NCBI GenBank assembly: GCA_037576215.1 | Contig: JBANDB010000002.1 | Location: 868,001-932,000 of the forward strand | Direction of reading: 5' to 3' | From: Armillaria gallica | Lineage: Eukaryota; Basidiomycota; Agaricomycetes; Agaricales; Physalacriaceae | Length of the DNA: 64,000 nucleotides | Shown here: one piece after another, positions 11,380-21,748 of the stretch | Layout of the letters: each line of letters begins with the position of its first letter | How positions within the stretch are numbered: position 1 is the stretch's first letter | Notes under the pieces: model-generated | What the model saw: only the letters and a program-made list of their open reading frames with translations | Told to the model about the DNA's origin: nothing | Database searches by the model: none | Program-made: the position numbers and the translations under genes

Positions 11380-13809
11380 CTATATTGACTCGGACAACAC
11401 GAACCTCTTCTCTATGCCCTATATTTCATACATCAGTCAGCTTTGTGTATGACAAGTAATAACGCAATACTTACATTCTCTTTCCAACATATCTGAGCTT
11501 TCATCTCCGTTCGACCAAATACAATGATGATATCAAAGGAAAAGCTGTAGTAGGACTTCCCGTCCGGTCTTCGCTGAAGCGCTAGTGCCTTGACCGCCTC
11601 CCGAGTATCTGCAGTGACACAGCAAAGCATCGTATAGACGTCAGCTGGGACACATCTAGGTCATGATACCAGTTGAGTCTGAGAAAATCAGCAGCGCACG
11701 CTCAGTATCCATCCAACGGGGATCTGGTTTATGACCATGGTAGCATAATATGTTCTCCTTGATGGTGTTCAGGTCAGATAAGAGTTTTGTTTCTTTCTGA
11801 TAGCTTCTTCGAAACTCCTTGTCTTCGGACACCTGGACATCCTGAGTCATACAACTTGAGTAAACGATACGGACTCTCAAGCAAGCCGGAGAAGCACATT
11901 ACCTTAGCGAGAATGGTATCGTATTGGTCGTTGACCATCAGCTTACCAGAATCGCTCAGATATGTCTTATTTCGACGACGCTGATGCTCAACCTTTGTAG
12001 GGTCGTATGTCGTCCCAACCTTGATGCCGTAGTGAAATTTGGCCACCCGAGTTGATACGAAATGGTCCAGGTAAAACGAGACTGCACCATCGGCAACAGC
12101 CTTATTTCTGGGAACAAATAGTCAGCATTGTCGAGGTGAGTAAGCTCATGTTTATTCACACGTGGCTATCTGGCCGCGAGAACGACACTCTGAGAGGCGT
12201 CAAGTATTCTTGAAGCTTCATGAAAAGCCAATCACTCGCAGCAAAGCCGCCGACAAGGAAGACGGACTGGAAAGGATGGGTCAGACCTCATCGAAACAAT
12301 GCAAATGATTCTCACAGTGATAGGTTTTCTGGTTTTAAGTCGCTGTTCATCTATCGCATTGATGATAGAATCGACTGAAGGCTGGAAAAAGTCAGATACG
12401 ACACTCCTACAAGATTCGCTTTCAGCTTCAGCTAAGCAAGACAGGAAGCAAGAAGTGCGTACCCTGCTAACTTGAGTTGTCCCGAACGGATATCAAGGGC
12501 TGGGTCGCGATCCCTCATGGTGCCGAACTTGATGTATGCGGGCTCTTCGGCGTTTCTGAACCGAAGCTTGGCTGTTTTATCGAAGCATTCGGCGATAAGA
12601 TCCACTTCAGGCTCAAACCGCGATCCTCGAAGTTTCTCTGGAGCAAGACATCAGAGAAGAGTTAGCATACCGGTAGAAGTAACGCACCTTCAAGATGCTT
12701 CCTGGCATTCTTCGTGACGAATACTGATCCAGTGAAATAACCTTTTAAGCAGCATCAAATTTGATAAAGCATCAAAGAAGAGAAGCTGCGTACATTGCGG
12801 GGCTGTTATTTCCTCAAACGAGCGTTGGGTACCACGTCCTGCAGATTGGACACTAGAATAAGTACTGATATCCAGTGCCTCCGCCGGCATCAACAATGAC
12901 TACGCCTTCATCATTCTGTAAAGCAATCGATAAGGGTCGCAGGCAGTGAACCATTGAACGTACCTTTATATGCGAAGAAAGTCCGTGGTGAATGCAAAAA
13001 TGAAGACTCGCTTCTCCTTCGGTGACGAAGTTCACGCGAGCATGTCCCGTATCGTCATCTGTGACCAAACCCGCCTGCACAGCCGCTCTCCGCATCCTAC
13101 TCTGCTGTTCACCCTCCCACCCGTTCGGATGAGTAAGGATGAACTCGATATGTCCTTCGATAGATTTCCAAAAAGTCTCCGCACTTTGATGCGACTCCAT
13201 GATAAACGTCTTGGCACATTGAAAAAGATACTTGAAAAAATCGGCGAAAACAACGACAACATCCTTGCCAGGAGGGAGGGGAGCGATGCTATTATGCATT
13301 TCTACGTCGAACTCGGACTTTATCCCGCCCTCTGTCTTGATCATGGGTCGAAGATGTAGCTTGAATCTACCGGACTCGCGGTCAGGCAGCACAAGGGAGC
13401 GCAGAACTACACACGTACTCAGAGTATTTCACCCATCCCTCGTCTTCAGCAGCTTCGATGATGTTCTCTTTCAATGCTTCCGCTCCAATAGCCTTAATGG
13501 TCCCTTCATTATCGTAATACATGATAGTCGGGATCTTTGCATCACTGCCAACATGCTCCTGAGAAGGGAACCTGTGAGAGCAATGGGTATATGCACCCAA
13601 TAATGAAATACATTCCAATACCTCGTCACTCCTTTGATTTCTGGGATCGTCCCAGGGTCCAGGACACTGCAGCCACTCAGCGAGAGCACCGAAGAAAGCC
13701 TTGAAAGAACCTACGTATAAGAAATGCCGCTAAAAGTTGTTCCTAGGTCAAACGCAAGAATAAGCTTGCGTCGAGACCCGCTGTAGGGCTTGCGGACAGC
13801 AGTGTTCAT
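11380..13809 (-). pseudogene. Hsp70-B: Hsp70-like ATPase with one frameshift
   Basis: This is an HSPA12-type Hsp70-like ATPase domain protein with about 14 exons. Start ATG is at 13809; the phosphate-1 loop is LILAFDLGTTFSGISY. Later come FKLHLRP (near 13,360), VTEGEASLHFCIHHGL (near 13,000), the adenosine-side motif VFLVGGFAASDWLF (near 12,240-12,270) and TEMKAQICWKEN (near 11,480-11,515). The gene ends after GIEKR at a TAG (11380-11382). All exons I could join stay in frame except one: in the phosphate-2 loop the expected GGGTVDIS is interrupted by a 2-bp deletion near 12,870, giving GGGTGYQ and then a stop. Unless this is a sequence error, the protein would be cut in the ATPase core. It faces the intact CC-B across 334 bp. 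Confidence 0.75.
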
Positions 13810-14143
13810 GGTGGAAGGTTGTTGAGAGGTGTAGTGGCGTCCGATGTGACGGTTCGCGTCTCATTAACGATGATAACACGTGATTAGTGACAGTGACTTA
13901 TTAACATTAATTTACATTAAATAATAACTTAAATTTGTCCCGTTTAGCACGACATAAGTACTTAACCGGGCCGGCCCCGAATTTCACTTCTTCCCACCAG
14001 CTGCCACCATTGACCACTGCAATCCTGCTGCTAGGCCTCGATTATTCGCGCTTTTCGTACTTGGTGCGCGCGTAGCATAGAATATTGTCCGACAATCATT
14101 GACCTTTTCTCTGTGCTCCTAGATCATTGTTGCGTGGAACACG
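13810..14143. promoter_or_regulatory. Shared upstream region of pair B
   Basis: These 334 bp lie between the divergent starts of Hsp70-B and CC-B. An AT-rich core at 13,870-13,940 contains several TTAA/ATTAA runs and is followed by GGGCCGGCCCC at 13,967-13,977. No coding sequence is present, so both genes probably share regulation from here. Confidence 0.5.
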
Positions 14144-15728
14144 ATGGACAACGGCTCTGCCACGCTCAAAAATGAAGACCACGCGTCCTATCGCCCTGAG
14201 CTCGACTTTGACATGGATGAAGACATGAAGAGCTTCGACGCGAGTTCGGAAAAGGTGGCGCGAGGACACCGGCCGGCACAGCAGGGGCATGGCCATAGAG
14301 ATGAGAAGGAGGGTGTCGTGCTTTCAGAAAGGGAAGAAGACGACTACTTCTTTGGTCCCGAGGAGGTGGTCGCCGGTGCAGGACTGTGCAAAATGGAGGA
14401 AGATCCTTCGCAATACGAGCCATACAGTCCTCGGGGCGAACCAATGGAAGAAACTCCGGGCTTGGACGAACACTACAATATGCCCGGCACGTTCGAAACT
14501 AGACATAGACTTGGACGGGAGGAGACGCGTCGGTGGGGTGGTGGAAAAGACAGGCAACCAAACTACAGACATGACAGACGCATGACTCCTCTACCACGCA
14601 AGGACGATCAATTCCAGAGGCTTTTGCAGGAGAAGCGAAACCTCGTAGCTGCGCTGTCACATACCCAAACCGAGGCCTCTGCTCTCCAGCGGAAAACGGT
14701 AGATTTGCAGCGGGAACTTCATGGTGCTCGGAACGCGCTGGCGAGGGAGCAGGTCCACCGTGAAGAGGATCGTCACCTCCTCGAGACACGCGCCGAGGAA
14801 CTTCGTAATGCCCAGACCTTTCTGACCAAAGCTGACACGTATTCTCACGCTGATATCAAGACCATGGTCGATTCACTGAACTCCGAGATCATGCAACTCG
14901 CAGCCTTCATGTCCGATAGCTTACACTTCAACGACATTCCGCTGGATTTCTCTGACCAACATACTTGCAACGCAATCGACCGTGCGAAACATTCTCTTGG
15001 TGATCGCATGGTCGACCTTTTGCAGATTAGGAATGATCCAGATCTGCGAGAGCTCGTCCTGCAAGTTTCATTGCAGGCTACGATAGCTCGTACCTGTGAA
15101 AGCATGATCCGGCGCTGGCATCGGGAAATCAAGACACATAACATGTTCGTCCGTCTGTATGAAAACGTCAAGAAAAAGAGTACGTTCACCTTTATCGAGA
15201 ATTCACATGACCCTGATGGAGAAGACGTTGCCAGGTACTCCAGCTGTAGCCGGTCGATGGAGGGCCATGACCAGAGCCGAGACTAAATACACCTCCGAAG
15301 CAGACGTCCAGCAACTGTGCTGCAATTTGATGCTCACTAATATCTGGGCAGTCCTGCGGATCGCTGGCTGGATGGTGCCCGACGCGAAACCTATCCTCGA
15401 GAGAGACTTTGGCGGTCGCATCCTTGAGATCTCCAAGCTGATGAAACGAGTGGATCAAGCTATCGGCGAAGGCATCACTTCAGAGGACCTAGTTGTATTT
15501 GCAGTCGAGCACGACACGCGTTTCAATCCCACGTCGATGGTGGACGCTAATCACAACCCGATGTCGGAGATGATCACAGATGAAGAAACTGCTGTCGCGT
15601 GTACTTCCGATCTTGGGCTGAGAGCGACGAGAAAAGTGCCGGCTTCGTCTGATTCACAGGTCACGAAGATAGAATCGAGAGTATTGATGAAAGCTAACGT
15701 GGTTCTCTGGTCGACTCTGGTATCCTAG
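14144..15728 (+). CDS. CC-B: coiled-coil partner protein of Hsp70-B
   Basis: Uncharacterised protein of 509 residues, predicted from two exons (14144-15179 and 15235-15728) joined by a 55-bp GTACGT...CAG intron. Residues 1-145 are acidic, Glu/Arg-rich and look disordered. Residues about 150-225 form a coiled coil (QRKTVDLQRELHGARNAL, then EEDRHLLETRAEELRNAQ). Next come a helical block with DIKTMVDSLNSEIMQLAAF and a stretch resembling VLQxxxQA. After the intron comes VAGRWRAMTRAETKY, and later GGRILEISKLMKRVDQA and CTSDLGLR. No enzyme motif or membrane segment is visible. The same layout recurs in CC-A, -C, -D, -E, -F, -G and -H. It is the longest intact member and lies head-to-head with Hsp70-B. 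Function is unknown; an adaptor or co-factor role for the Hsp70-like protein is an inference from position. Confidence 0.85.
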
Positions 15729-16058
15729 ACTTCCTTCTCGCTTCTCGTCTTATCATTATGTTTGTATGCTTGTCATTGGACGCTTAGGAAGAATGCAGAT
15801 CAATAGTTAAAATATATCACGCAATCAATAAAGAGCGCCGCAACGCACTTCTTTCTGATTCTCAATCTTCCTCTCGACATTGTGCACAAGCTTTCGTATC
15901 CATGGCCATATACCGAGGCCAGTGACGATAGGAAGCGTAAAATCAATGTGGAATTGCTTGTTCAAAAAGCGGACCGAGGTCGGTCATACATAGATCATGA
16001 CCTACTCCGGCAACGAAGAAATTTTACACAACGACCTTCTGCACCTCCCTCGTCACAT
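15729..16058. other. Convergent intergenic region B/C
   Basis: These 330 bp lie between the stop codons of CC-B and Hsp70-C. AATAAA-like signals occur near 15,828. No gene was seen. Confidence 0.5.
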
Positions 16059-18017
16059 TTAATCTTGACAGATACGCCTCCCGGACCTGTACCACATATC
16101 CACCTCGGCCCGCGTATTGCGCAGGCGGTGAACTTCCTCTCGCTCACGGGCGAGAGCTTCGCGTGTACCAAGGAGTTCTTGCTTAAGTTCCTCTTTCTCC
16201 CTTATAAGGGCATGGACTTTCTCTTGAAGCTCTCGCACGAGCAAACTTTCGGAAAACCTTGCTGAAACGATGTTATGAATATAGAACGAGACAGCACCGT
16301 CAGCGACTATTTTGTCCCTGCTTAAATATCAGCATTGCCGGCAATAACATTGACGGCCTAGAAACAAGGGAACTCACATGTGACAGTCAGGTCGAGCAAC
16401 GGACACACCAGACGGTTCTGCATGTTCCCGAATCTTTTGGAACAGCCAATCATTTGAGGCAAAACTGCCTACGAGAAAAATGGACTACATACAGTATCAC
16501 ATTTTGCTAGTTGAAATAAGAGAGATGTCTTACCGAAATAAATACCTTCGCCAAGGACCGGTGATTATCAATCTCTCTGAGGATGGATGACACCGTAGGC
16601 TCGAAAAAGCTGGCAACTTCGGAACTAAGAGTTCAAGGTTCAGATCCAAGGGACGATTCGCAATGCTAAGATTGAAATGAGGCGACTCACCCTTCTAGTC
16701 TCAGCCGCCCATTCCGAATATTCACTTGAGGATCCCTATCGCTCTTTGACCCAAACTGGATGAAAGCTGGGTCGTTTGCATTCCCCGGGCCAAAGCGACG
16801 CATCGTAGTCTCGTCAAACCATTTTGCAATGAGCTCTACTTCTCCTTCGTATTGAGAGCCTTTTAGTTTCTCTGCCATTTTTTTAGAACGAGGAGAAGAG
16901 ATAGATCGATACAAGCGACCCTACGTTTCAGGAATGATTCCGCGCGGCGCGTGACAAAGACAGAACCAAAGAAAATACCTAGTGGAGGTGAGATTCCGTT
17001 CACAGAATAAAGGATGGGATACAGACATGCAGGGGGAACTATTTCTTCAAACGACTGACTGTCGGTGTTGGTCGATGAGATGCTAGAGTATGTATTGATA
17101 TCCACAGTGCCTCTGCCGGCGTCTACAACCATGACACCCTGCCGGCCATCCTTAACACGTAGGCTGTCAGCCTGTAAAATGGAACAGAAAACATGCTTAC
17201 TTCTAGTAATGGAAAGAGGCCACGGTCGACGCAGAAGTGAAGAATCGCCTCGACTTCTGTCACGAAGTGAATTCGCTCGTGGCCCTTGTCGTTATCGGAT
17301 ATCAAGCCAGCATAAACAGTGCCCCTGAGCAGTTTCTCTCGCTGTACTCCATCCCATCCGTTCGGGTGGCTGATGATATATTCAATATGATCTTCACAAG
17401 AACTCAGGACGTCTGAGCCATTTTGGTGCGATTCTTGGATAAATGTCAGGGTGCACTTGACCAAGTACGCGTAGAAGTCGCCAAAGACTTCGACAACATC
17501 TTTTCCGGATGGAAGGGGCCCCTCCTCTATGAGAGTCCATTTCGGACATAGGTGTAGTTTGAATCTACCGGATGCCTTAGACTTTGCAAGGAGTAAAAAA
17601 CACCATTACGTTACCTGGAATATTTGACCCATCCCTCGTCCTCGGCAGACCTTACCACATTTTCATCAAGGGCCTCCGCCCCCACTGCTTTGAGATCCCC
17701 AGACTGATCATAATATAGAACTGTCGGAATCTTTGCGCTCGGGCCGCTGATGTTCTTTTGTGCGGGATATCTATGTTCAAAGCACAAGGCTGATCATTAG
17801 TGTTCTTGGAAGAAAAAATTGAGAGCATTGCCTTGTTACACATTGGATTTGCGGAACAATCCCAGGATCTAGGATACTAGTACGTCCATCTTCAAGATTA
17901 TAAGCAAACGAGATAGGAATTTGGTGCGCACCAGTACGATGCTCCACTGAAAGTCTGTCCCAAGTCCAATGCCATGACCAGTTTCCGGCGATCTCCTCCG
18001 TACGGCTTCCGAGGCAT
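16059..18017 (-). CDS. Hsp70-C: truncated Hsp70-like ATPase fused to a coiled coil
   Basis: The N-terminal exons match Hsp70-D and -E: ATG 18017, phosphate-1 VMALDLGQTFSGASY, FKLHLCPKW (near 17,560) and HFVTEVEAILHFC. The phosphate-2 loop reads VDAGRGTVDINTY (near 17,097-17,135) and the adenosine-side motif IFLVGSFASNDWLF (near 16,450-16,485). Thus DLGTT is DLGQT, GGGT is GRGT and LVGGF is LVGSF, so ATP binding is doubtful. The exon that begins DKIVADGAVSFYIHNIVSAR continues without a break into FSESLLVRELQEKVHALIRE and about 45 more coiled-coil residues, ending in TAA at 16059. The usual C-terminal blocks (VTADT, TELKAQICW) are absent. The added coiled coil resembles that of CC-s (20494-20916). 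All joins stay in frame in my reading, so I list it as a gene, but it may be a decaying one. Confidence 0.68.
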
Positions 18018-19128
18018 GTTCTGAAGGCGAGATTGAGTGGAACGCTGCAACGTCGTGGATCAAGATGGAGTGCTATGATTTGGTTAAGTCGGACCGGTTG
18101 TGACTACTCACTCGTGGCCTTTCCTAACAGGGATCATCAGCCTTCGTTTCTTCTACTTCACGGGCGTTAATTTGGCGTTGAATCCTTCGTTTGCCCATTC
18201 CTTAGAAGATCGACATACTTACAGTGACAACAATCCTACTATTTATTGAAATAGATCGAGTATAGGTGTCTTTTGTTTGTCTCGTTTCTGTAGCACTTTC
18301 ATTGAAGTGTCGCTGTTCTCCACCTTTAATCGTCGTGAACCGTGACATGCACCGGAAAAAGATCAGTACGGCAAAAGATAAATCGTAACAGTGAATCTTC
18401 AGAATGAAAACACGGACATGGCGGTGAAATTTGGCAGCATCGGTCTTAATCATGAGGCTAACATTCGAGTTCCCATAGAGTGCGATCACTAGGCTGTGGA
18501 TTCAAACATTCACTCATCGTAGAAGGGGGAACAACAGTTCCCAGCACAAATGGCATTAGCTTGCTCCCATATATGGAAGACGACCAGTTAGAGATCTAGA
18601 TCGAACACTCCGATGCTCCAAAGAAAGCCTGCGTTTAGCACTAGAATTGTGTCTGCAAGAAACCGCCTAAAACAGACACACACAGAAATAGTACAAGAAA
18701 ACCCCGTTAGAGGTTGAATATCACGCTGAGATCTGTAACAAAGTTCAGAAAAATTATACCAAGTAGTCCGAGGCAGACGACGTACCATAAATACATCCTT
18801 ATCCGAATGGTACGCGATCATACGGGAAATCCAGACGTGCTGTGCCAAGGCAGAAAGCAGTTATGTGGATATCCAGGCTAGATTAATCAGCATAGGACTC
18901 TGGCTGCAGTGCAGACCAAGGAGGACCGCCATCGGAAACAGTCGGATGGTCCTCTTCCGATACTGTCACTACCCTGCCACGCTGGCGCCGTCGACCTCAT
19001 CGATGTCATCGCCTAACGCCATTAGAAATCACCTTTCAAGATGCCAACACTCATCTAATACTTAGTGCGGAGAGCACTGAATGTAGTCTACTTTCTTTGT
19101 GTGCCAGATCATTCCTGCGTTCACGACG
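18018..19128. other. Long upstream region of pair C
   Basis: These 1.1 kb separate Hsp70-C and CC-C, against 180-340 bp in the other pairs, so the divergent promoter has probably been split by inserted or eroded sequence. TCGGACCGGTT at 18,089-18,099, 72 bp before the Hsp70-C start, is shared with pairs D and E. I recognise no gene in the rest. Confidence 0.5.
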
Positions 19129-20191
19129 ATGCACGACGACTCTGTTTCGTTCAAGTCCTATCCACCAGAGCGGAACTATAGCATGGATAAAGACATGACA
19201 TACTTTAATGCAGGCTCGGAGAATATGGTCCAGGTTGAATGACAGCGAGGACTCTGCGCTTTCAGAAAGGGAAGAGCGCGAGTTGTTCGCTCACGGAGAT
19301 CGAAGAGGAACAGCTACGTAGCAGGCGGGGATCTTACGCCGTACATACCATCCAGCTTTCAAGACGAATCCATGGACGAAATACACCACTACGACATAGC
19401 TGCCACTTCCGGAGCACGATTCAGGTGGACGGGCAGCGGCAAAGAGTTACATCGTCAACCAAACCCCAGACACGACTACCCAAACCGCTGCCGAGGGAGC
19501 AGGCCCATCCAGTGGAGGGTCGTCACTTTGAGACACGTGCCGAAGAGCTTCGTAACACTCGGACCTTTCTCATTAAATCCAATGCGTAATCAAGACCATG
19601 GTCGGTGCCCTCAACTACAAGATCACCCAGCTCGCTGCTTTCATGTCGGACAGCCTACGATTCACCGATACCGCACTGGGTCTCTCTGACGAGGAAATGT
19701 GTAGCGCAATCGAACACGTCACAGTTTACCTTGGTGATAAGTAGCATGGTCGGCCTTCTGCAGAGTCCATTGCACGCTGCCAAAGCTCATATATGTTCGT
19801 CTATTTATATTCAGCACGTTTCCTTTCCTTAATAGTTCCAATCCGTTCCTGATGGAAGACGGCGTACAGGTACTCCGGCTGTAGTCGGGCGATGACCAGA
19901 GCTGAGCGCGAGTACAAACGCGAAGCAGACGTACAGCAACTGAGCTGTAATATGATGCTCGCTAATATCTGGATAGTCCTGTGCATCGCTGTGCGAAACC
20001 GGTCCTCGAAATGGATTTTGGCAGCCGTATCCTTGAGATCTCCAAGTTAATGAAACCAGTGGATCAAAATATCAGCAAAGACATCACTTCCGAGGACCTA
20101 GTCATCTTGATCGTCGAGCATGACACGCATTTCAATCCCACGTCCGTAGTGGATGCGAACCGCGACCTGATGTCGGAGATTATCACCGATG
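19129..20191 (+). pseudogene. CC-C: coiled-coil partner protein, inactivated
   Basis: The sequence starts at ATG 19129 in the position of the CC-B start but meets TGA after 37 codons (about 19,240). Later parts still align with CC-B: SEREE near 19,262-19,285, the AFMSDSLRF region near 19,640, a vestige of the intron and VAGR-like block near 19,870-19,890, then FGSRILEISKLMKPVDQ near 20,012-20,060 and ITSEDLVILIVEHDT up to about 20,190. Several deletions and frame changes separate these blocks, and the coiled-coil portion is mostly lost. It faces the altered Hsp70-C, so both members of this pair have degenerated. Confidence 0.75.
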
Positions 20192-20493
20192 CTTCTTTCT
20201 CGTTCTCCATATTATCCTTATAATTGTGCGTTTGTCATTGTGCGTGTTCGAATAACGCAGATCGCTATTTGGAATCTGCTGTTCAGTCCAGTGCCACAAG
20301 TCTCTTTTAGACGCTCGATCATCCGTATTCATGACAGTATGGCGTATGGTCATTGCCATATTACTTGTTCAAGAAGTGGAACAGCTAGTGATAAATCATT
20401 CATTACTTATAGCAACCGAGTCGGAATACAAAAAAGAGCCAGCAGCTTTTGACGCAACATCCTTCCGTCCCTTCAGGTTAAGATCGCCGTCCT
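20192..20493. other. Intergenic, no gene seen
   Basis: These 300 bp lie between the end of the CC-C relic and the stop of CC-s. They show no recognisable feature. Confidence 0.45.
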
Positions 20494-20916
20494 CTACGTC
20501 TGCTCCTTGGCCTGGCGGCGCTCTTCCTCTCGCTGCATCCGCTCATGGGCAAGCGCTTCACGCGTATCCGAAAGTTCCCCCTGGAGTTGCTCCTTCTGTC
20601 TTAGGAGAGTACGAACTTTGAATTCAAGCTGGGCGTTGCTCGCGCGCAATCCTTCCATGGACAACCTGTTGCCATGGGACCGATTCTGGACGTCCGGGTG
20701 CATATCCTTCGCCGCTCGCTCGAGCTCCATACGCGCTATTACGCGTCGAGCCCATACCAGTGGGTCCATCCTTTGACCAGGGGCTACGCTCGTTGTAGCG
20801 CTCTGGGAAACCGATTCTTCGACCTCGGGGGTACTTTTTATCGAGTCGACATCCATCGGCTGGTGCAAAGGTTCCCACATTCTTCCTGGGGTTCCGGGAA
20901 CAAGGTCTACTTCCAT
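20494..20916 (-). CDS. CC-s: small coiled-coil protein
   Basis: Single-exon frame of 140 residues from the first ATG (20916) to TAG (20494). The frame stays open further upstream, but no in-frame ATG lies there and a TATAAAA box at 21,012-21,018 sits 96 bp upstream, which supports this start. Residues 1-85 are Pro/Ser/Glu-rich and probably disordered. Residues about 88-138 form a heptad-like, charged coiled coil (VRTLLRQKEQLQGELSDTRE then ALAHERMQREEERRQ). That coiled coil resembles the segment fused to the end of Hsp70-C (QEKVHALIREKEELKQELL, TREALARERE) and the coiled-coil part of the full-size CC proteins. There is no C-terminal CC domain. It may be a truncated CC gene or a separate short partner. 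Confidence 0.6.
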   Translation of the reverse strand: MEVDLVPGTPGRMWEPLHQPMDVDSIKSTPEVEESVSQSATTSVAPGQRMDPLVWARRVIARMELERAAKDMHPDVQNRSHGNRLSMEGLRASNAQLEFKVRTLLRQKEQLQGELSDTREALAHERMQREEERRQAKEQT

Positions 20917-21748
20917 CTGAATTGAATTCTGTTGAATGCCATGCCAGATTGCGAGATAAAGGCTTACAGCGTATGTCTCTACAGGGAGATTAGAATAAGC
21001 GGCAGCCAGTGTTTTATACGCGCTCACCGTACTTTTTCTAGCGGGTGAGACGAAATGCTTAGCGAGCAGTTCAGAGTTTTCTGGTGAACGTTGCGGTCGA
21101 ATTGCGTGGTGGGAAGGTTCACGGCGGGTGTTTTTAAGGTTTGAGGCTCATCAGTCGGTTTATGCCCGTCCTCCCTTACCGCCACCAGGGACGATCTCAC
21201 TGCGCCCAGGCCCTCCATTTAAAGAACAAAGGTGTAGTGGAGAGGTCGGGCCGAGCTACAACCCAAATTGCGATGTCGACGGTCCACGTCTGACAACCAG
21301 TACGACACCAATTCTCATCTTCAAGACTGAAAGTTCGGTTGGTTCTGTTAGAAAGACCATGGAAGCACTGGATGTCCATCTTTGATGTGAGTCAACGAGC
21401 TGTCTTTTCACCTAAGGACGCGCCGACTGAAATCCGACTAAGCTGATTCCATATCTATGGTTGAAATGACCTCGTTCTCGCTTCCCTTGACAGTGTTCAT
21501 CAAGTAGGAATAAAAATGTAGACAAGCTCGATCATCACTGTATTGGTGCTTGATAGGTGTTCCATAACATGTCGTCCAAGTTCAGGGATACGACATAACC
21601 CGATACAATTGATGTTACAGTTTACAATACAGTTTGAGTTTCGTGGTAAAGCATTGAGCCATTTGCGGACTTGGTTGCAAGAAGCTGACAACGTCTGCCT
21701 GAGAACAAAACACTGAGCCAGTAGAAAGATCGTGCACCTCTAAAGTGT
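20917..21748. other. Upstream region of CC-s and 3' flank of Hsp70-D
   Basis: This contains the TATA box of CC-s (21,012-21,018). The remaining 700 bp hold only short unsupported frames. Confidence 0.5.
21012..21018 (-). promoter_or_regulatory. TATA box of CC-s
   Basis: TATAAAA on the minus strand, 96 bp before the chosen start of CC-s. No other TATA match lies nearer. Confidence 0.5.

Noticed and set aside
18202..18848. Minus-strand frames between pair C genes
   Set aside because: No similarity to Hsp70 or CC sequences, and no consistent exon chain; probably spacer or eroded insertion.
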